DNA from: Mesostigma viride
Lineage: Eukaryota > Streptophyta > Mesostigmatophyceae > Mesostigmatales > Mesostigmataceae
DNA length: 64,000 bases
Assembly (NCBI GenBank): GCA_009746045.1
Contig: RPFO01000130.1
Coordinates: 2,272,125 to 2,336,124, forward strand
Reading direction: 5' to 3'
Shown: piece after piece, positions 62,396 to 64,000 of the stretch
Numbering within the stretch: the first letter of the stretch is position 1
Layout: every line of letters starts with the position of its first letter
Notes under the pieces: model-generated
The model's input: the letters and a program-made list of their open reading frames with translations, nothing else
What the model was told of the DNA's origin: nothing
The model's database searches: none
Program-made: the position numbers and the translations under genes

Positions 62396-63015
62396 TTTTA
62401 TACCCACCGGAGCACGGGATGCAGCTCCATTCCCTGGCGAAGTCGAATTCAGCAAATTGGTGGTCGGGCGGCTTGCCACGAGGCCCGCCAGCGGGGATAG
62501 CGGGAAACGGTACGACGGTTACGTGTTGTGCCACGGGGGTTACGTGCTCGGAACTGGGCGTAACTGACACTTTCTGAATCTCGTGGGCGTCTATGTGGAA
62601 AATTCAGACTTGAGTTACTGGCCGCGGGACTTTGAAACGGTAGTAACAGAAATTTTACAAAAACCGCTCGTGGGCAACTACGTGGAAAATTCAGACTTCA
62701 GTTACTGGCCGCGGGAACTTGGCAGCTGGGCGTAACGAAAACTTGCAGAACCTCGTGGGCGGCTGCGTGGAAAATTCAGACGTCCGTTACTGGCCGCGCG
62801 ACTTCGAAACGGTAGTAACGGAATTAACTTGCTGAATCTCGTGCCGGACGGCTAAGTGGAGGTTTCAGACAGGCGTTACGTGCCACGGGGGTAAAAAACT
62901 GCCACAGGTTGCACAAATCCCGTGCCACGTCTCCCGAATTCCGGCGTGTCAGAAATCCCGTGGCTGTGGATCAAAGTCATATCGAGCTGCGTCCGAGGTC
63001 GAAATGCGTATAAAA
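62396..63015. promoter_or_regulatory. Divergent promoter region with two TATA boxes and four repeat modules
   Basis: TATAAAA lies on the minus strand at 62396-62402 (GGTATAAAAGCAGC) and on the plus strand at 63009-63015 (CGTATAAAAGCAGG). Between them an 85-90-bp module (CTCGTGGGC..CTACGTGGAAA, ATTCAGAC, GTTACTGGCCGCG, GTAACG) occurs about four times from 62577, the last copy decayed. GTTACGTG and CCACGGGGG motifs recur at 62518-62570. The genes on both sides start 216 and 74 bp from their TATA boxes. Confidence 0.7.
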
Positions 63016-63088
63016 GCAGGGGGGTTGTCTCTGCAACGCACTCTCTCGCCAGCCATCACATCAACACACCCAAACGCTGTCGCCGTCA

Positions 63089-64000
63089 ATGCAGGCTATG
63101 GCCCGTAGTAGACAAACGGGAAGAATGACATCTAGTTGCAGTGGATTGCTTCGTCCCACGAATGCCAAAGGAGCTGGCAGTGCATCTGGCAGTGGAAGTG
63201 GAAGGGCCAGTGGAAGTGGAAGGCAGCGGCGTGAAAAGCGCCAAATGGATGCACTTTCATGTTTGTGATGACATTCTTTTTCTGCTTTGGTTTGGTTGAT
63301 GTGGATGCAGTTCCCATTTTCTGTTTGCTGGTGCTGATTTCTGCCTTCATGTGCCTGCCCCAACCCCTCCTGCTCCTTTTTTGCAGACCTGCTGCCTCAA
63401 GACAAGATTTTGCGGAGATCTGTTCTCACCCCGTGCCTGTGTTTGGCGAGGAGGGGGACTTTGACGAGGGCAATGACATGTTCTCACTGCTGAGAAACAC
63501 TTTCAAGGCCACCAAGCTCATTCTGGACACCACGAAGTTCGAATGCGCCATCTGCTTGCAGGAGAGAACGACCTTCGTCACCCTCTTCCTCGGGAACGAG
63601 TCAGTCCACCCCTGCAACATCTTCATCTCCGATACGTGCGCCACCACCCAGCTGCATGGCTTCAACAACAGCTGCCCGCAGTGCCGCAAGCCCCTTCGCT
63701 CATCTGGGCAGCCGTTTGCACCCAACCCTAAGCTAAACAGTGTGGCTAGGAGGGGCGGGTTCAAGGCCTGCGAGCATCCTGGCTGCTTCCGGATCGTGCC
63801 GGTGGACAAGGCGGAGGAGCACGAAGAGGAGTGCGCCTATGTACAACTCCTATTGGTGCGGCAACACCGTCTCCTTCATGATGCTGACAACACCAGCATG
63901 TCCAGGAAGCTGGGATGTGGGCTCATTGGCAAGAAGCAAGCCATGACCGAGCACATGGCCGATTGCCTGGAAGAAGATCTGGCGAAGAAGCTGGACTCCA
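63089..64000 (+). CDS. RING/TRAF-type zinc-finger protein, two exons seen, runs off the window
   Basis: ATG 63089 follows the plus TATA box by 74 bp. Exon 1 codes for a Ser/Gly-rich start (MQAMARSRQTGRMTSS..). The intron ends TTTTTTGCAG at about 63386; its donor is probably near 63226-63267 but not certain. Exon 2 is open to the end. FECAICLQERTTF (63538 on) with a later HPCN, CATTQLHG and CPQCRKPL fits a RING-like cross-brace. Then CEHPGCFRIVPVDKAEEHEEEC, a C-x4-C-x11-H-x3-C finger of TRAF/SIAH type, followed by a second CGLIGKK..TEHMADC. A ubiquitin-ligase or adaptor role is possible but inferred from motifs only. It shares its promoter region with the minus-strand zinc-cluster gene. Confidence 0.6.

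Overview
This is eukaryotic nuclear DNA. It has GT-AG introns that can be joined in phase, TATA-type promoters, and many eukaryotic transposons. I infer a photosynthetic protist, most likely an alga: gene 1 looks like a plastid or cyanobacterial-type membrane protein, and the transposon mix (Penelope-like elements with N-terminal GIY-YIG, HUH 'Replitron-like' elements, a retrotransposon carrying a cytosine methyltransferase) is best known from algae and protists. I cannot name the species. I see no bacterial operons, rRNA genes, CRISPR arrays or intact tRNA genes.

Layout. About 0.27-4.8 kb: 3' part of a four-exon gene for a small multi-pass membrane protein; intron 1 is full of satellites. 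About 4.9-10.6 kb: a Penelope-like retroelement (GIY-YIG nuclease plus reverse transcriptase, 1018 aa) with copies of its 3' region on both sides. About 10.8-14.9 kb: decayed LINE pieces. About 17.3-26.4 kb: a seven-exon gene for a CorA/ZntB-type cation transporter (711 aa model, all exon phases agree), with introns swollen by mini- and microsatellites. About 26.4-31 kb: no recognised host gene; minisatellites and a 5'-truncated Penelope copy inserted in a SINE-like repeat. About 31-47.8 kb: a nested complex. Two copies of an HUH-endonuclease transposon lie head to head as a multi-kb palindrome. One arm is split by an LTR-retrotransposon segment encoding Gag, protease, a C5-cytosine methyltransferase and the start of a reverse transcriptase. 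That segment contains an 887-bp palindromic element and ends in its own inverted copy. The same HUH arm carries a piggyBac-like insertion. About 47.8-52.5 kb: direct repeats and a LINE remnant. About 52.5-64 kb: a second large inverted repeat (2.3-kb arms) carrying two damaged copies of a zinc-cluster protein gene around a 3.5-kb satellite-rich spacer. A solo LTR sits in one arm. Beyond it lies a divergent promoter shared with a RING/TRAF-type zinc-finger gene that runs off the window.

Two cross-cutting patterns stand out. First, in both host genes the exon edges have decayed partial copies ('echoes') in the adjacent intron. Second, the Penelope 3' end is scattered as 27-63-bp insertions, several with clean target-site duplications that all begin with AT. 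Insertions present in only one arm of each large palindrome, with target duplications, argue that both palindromes are real and predate those insertions.
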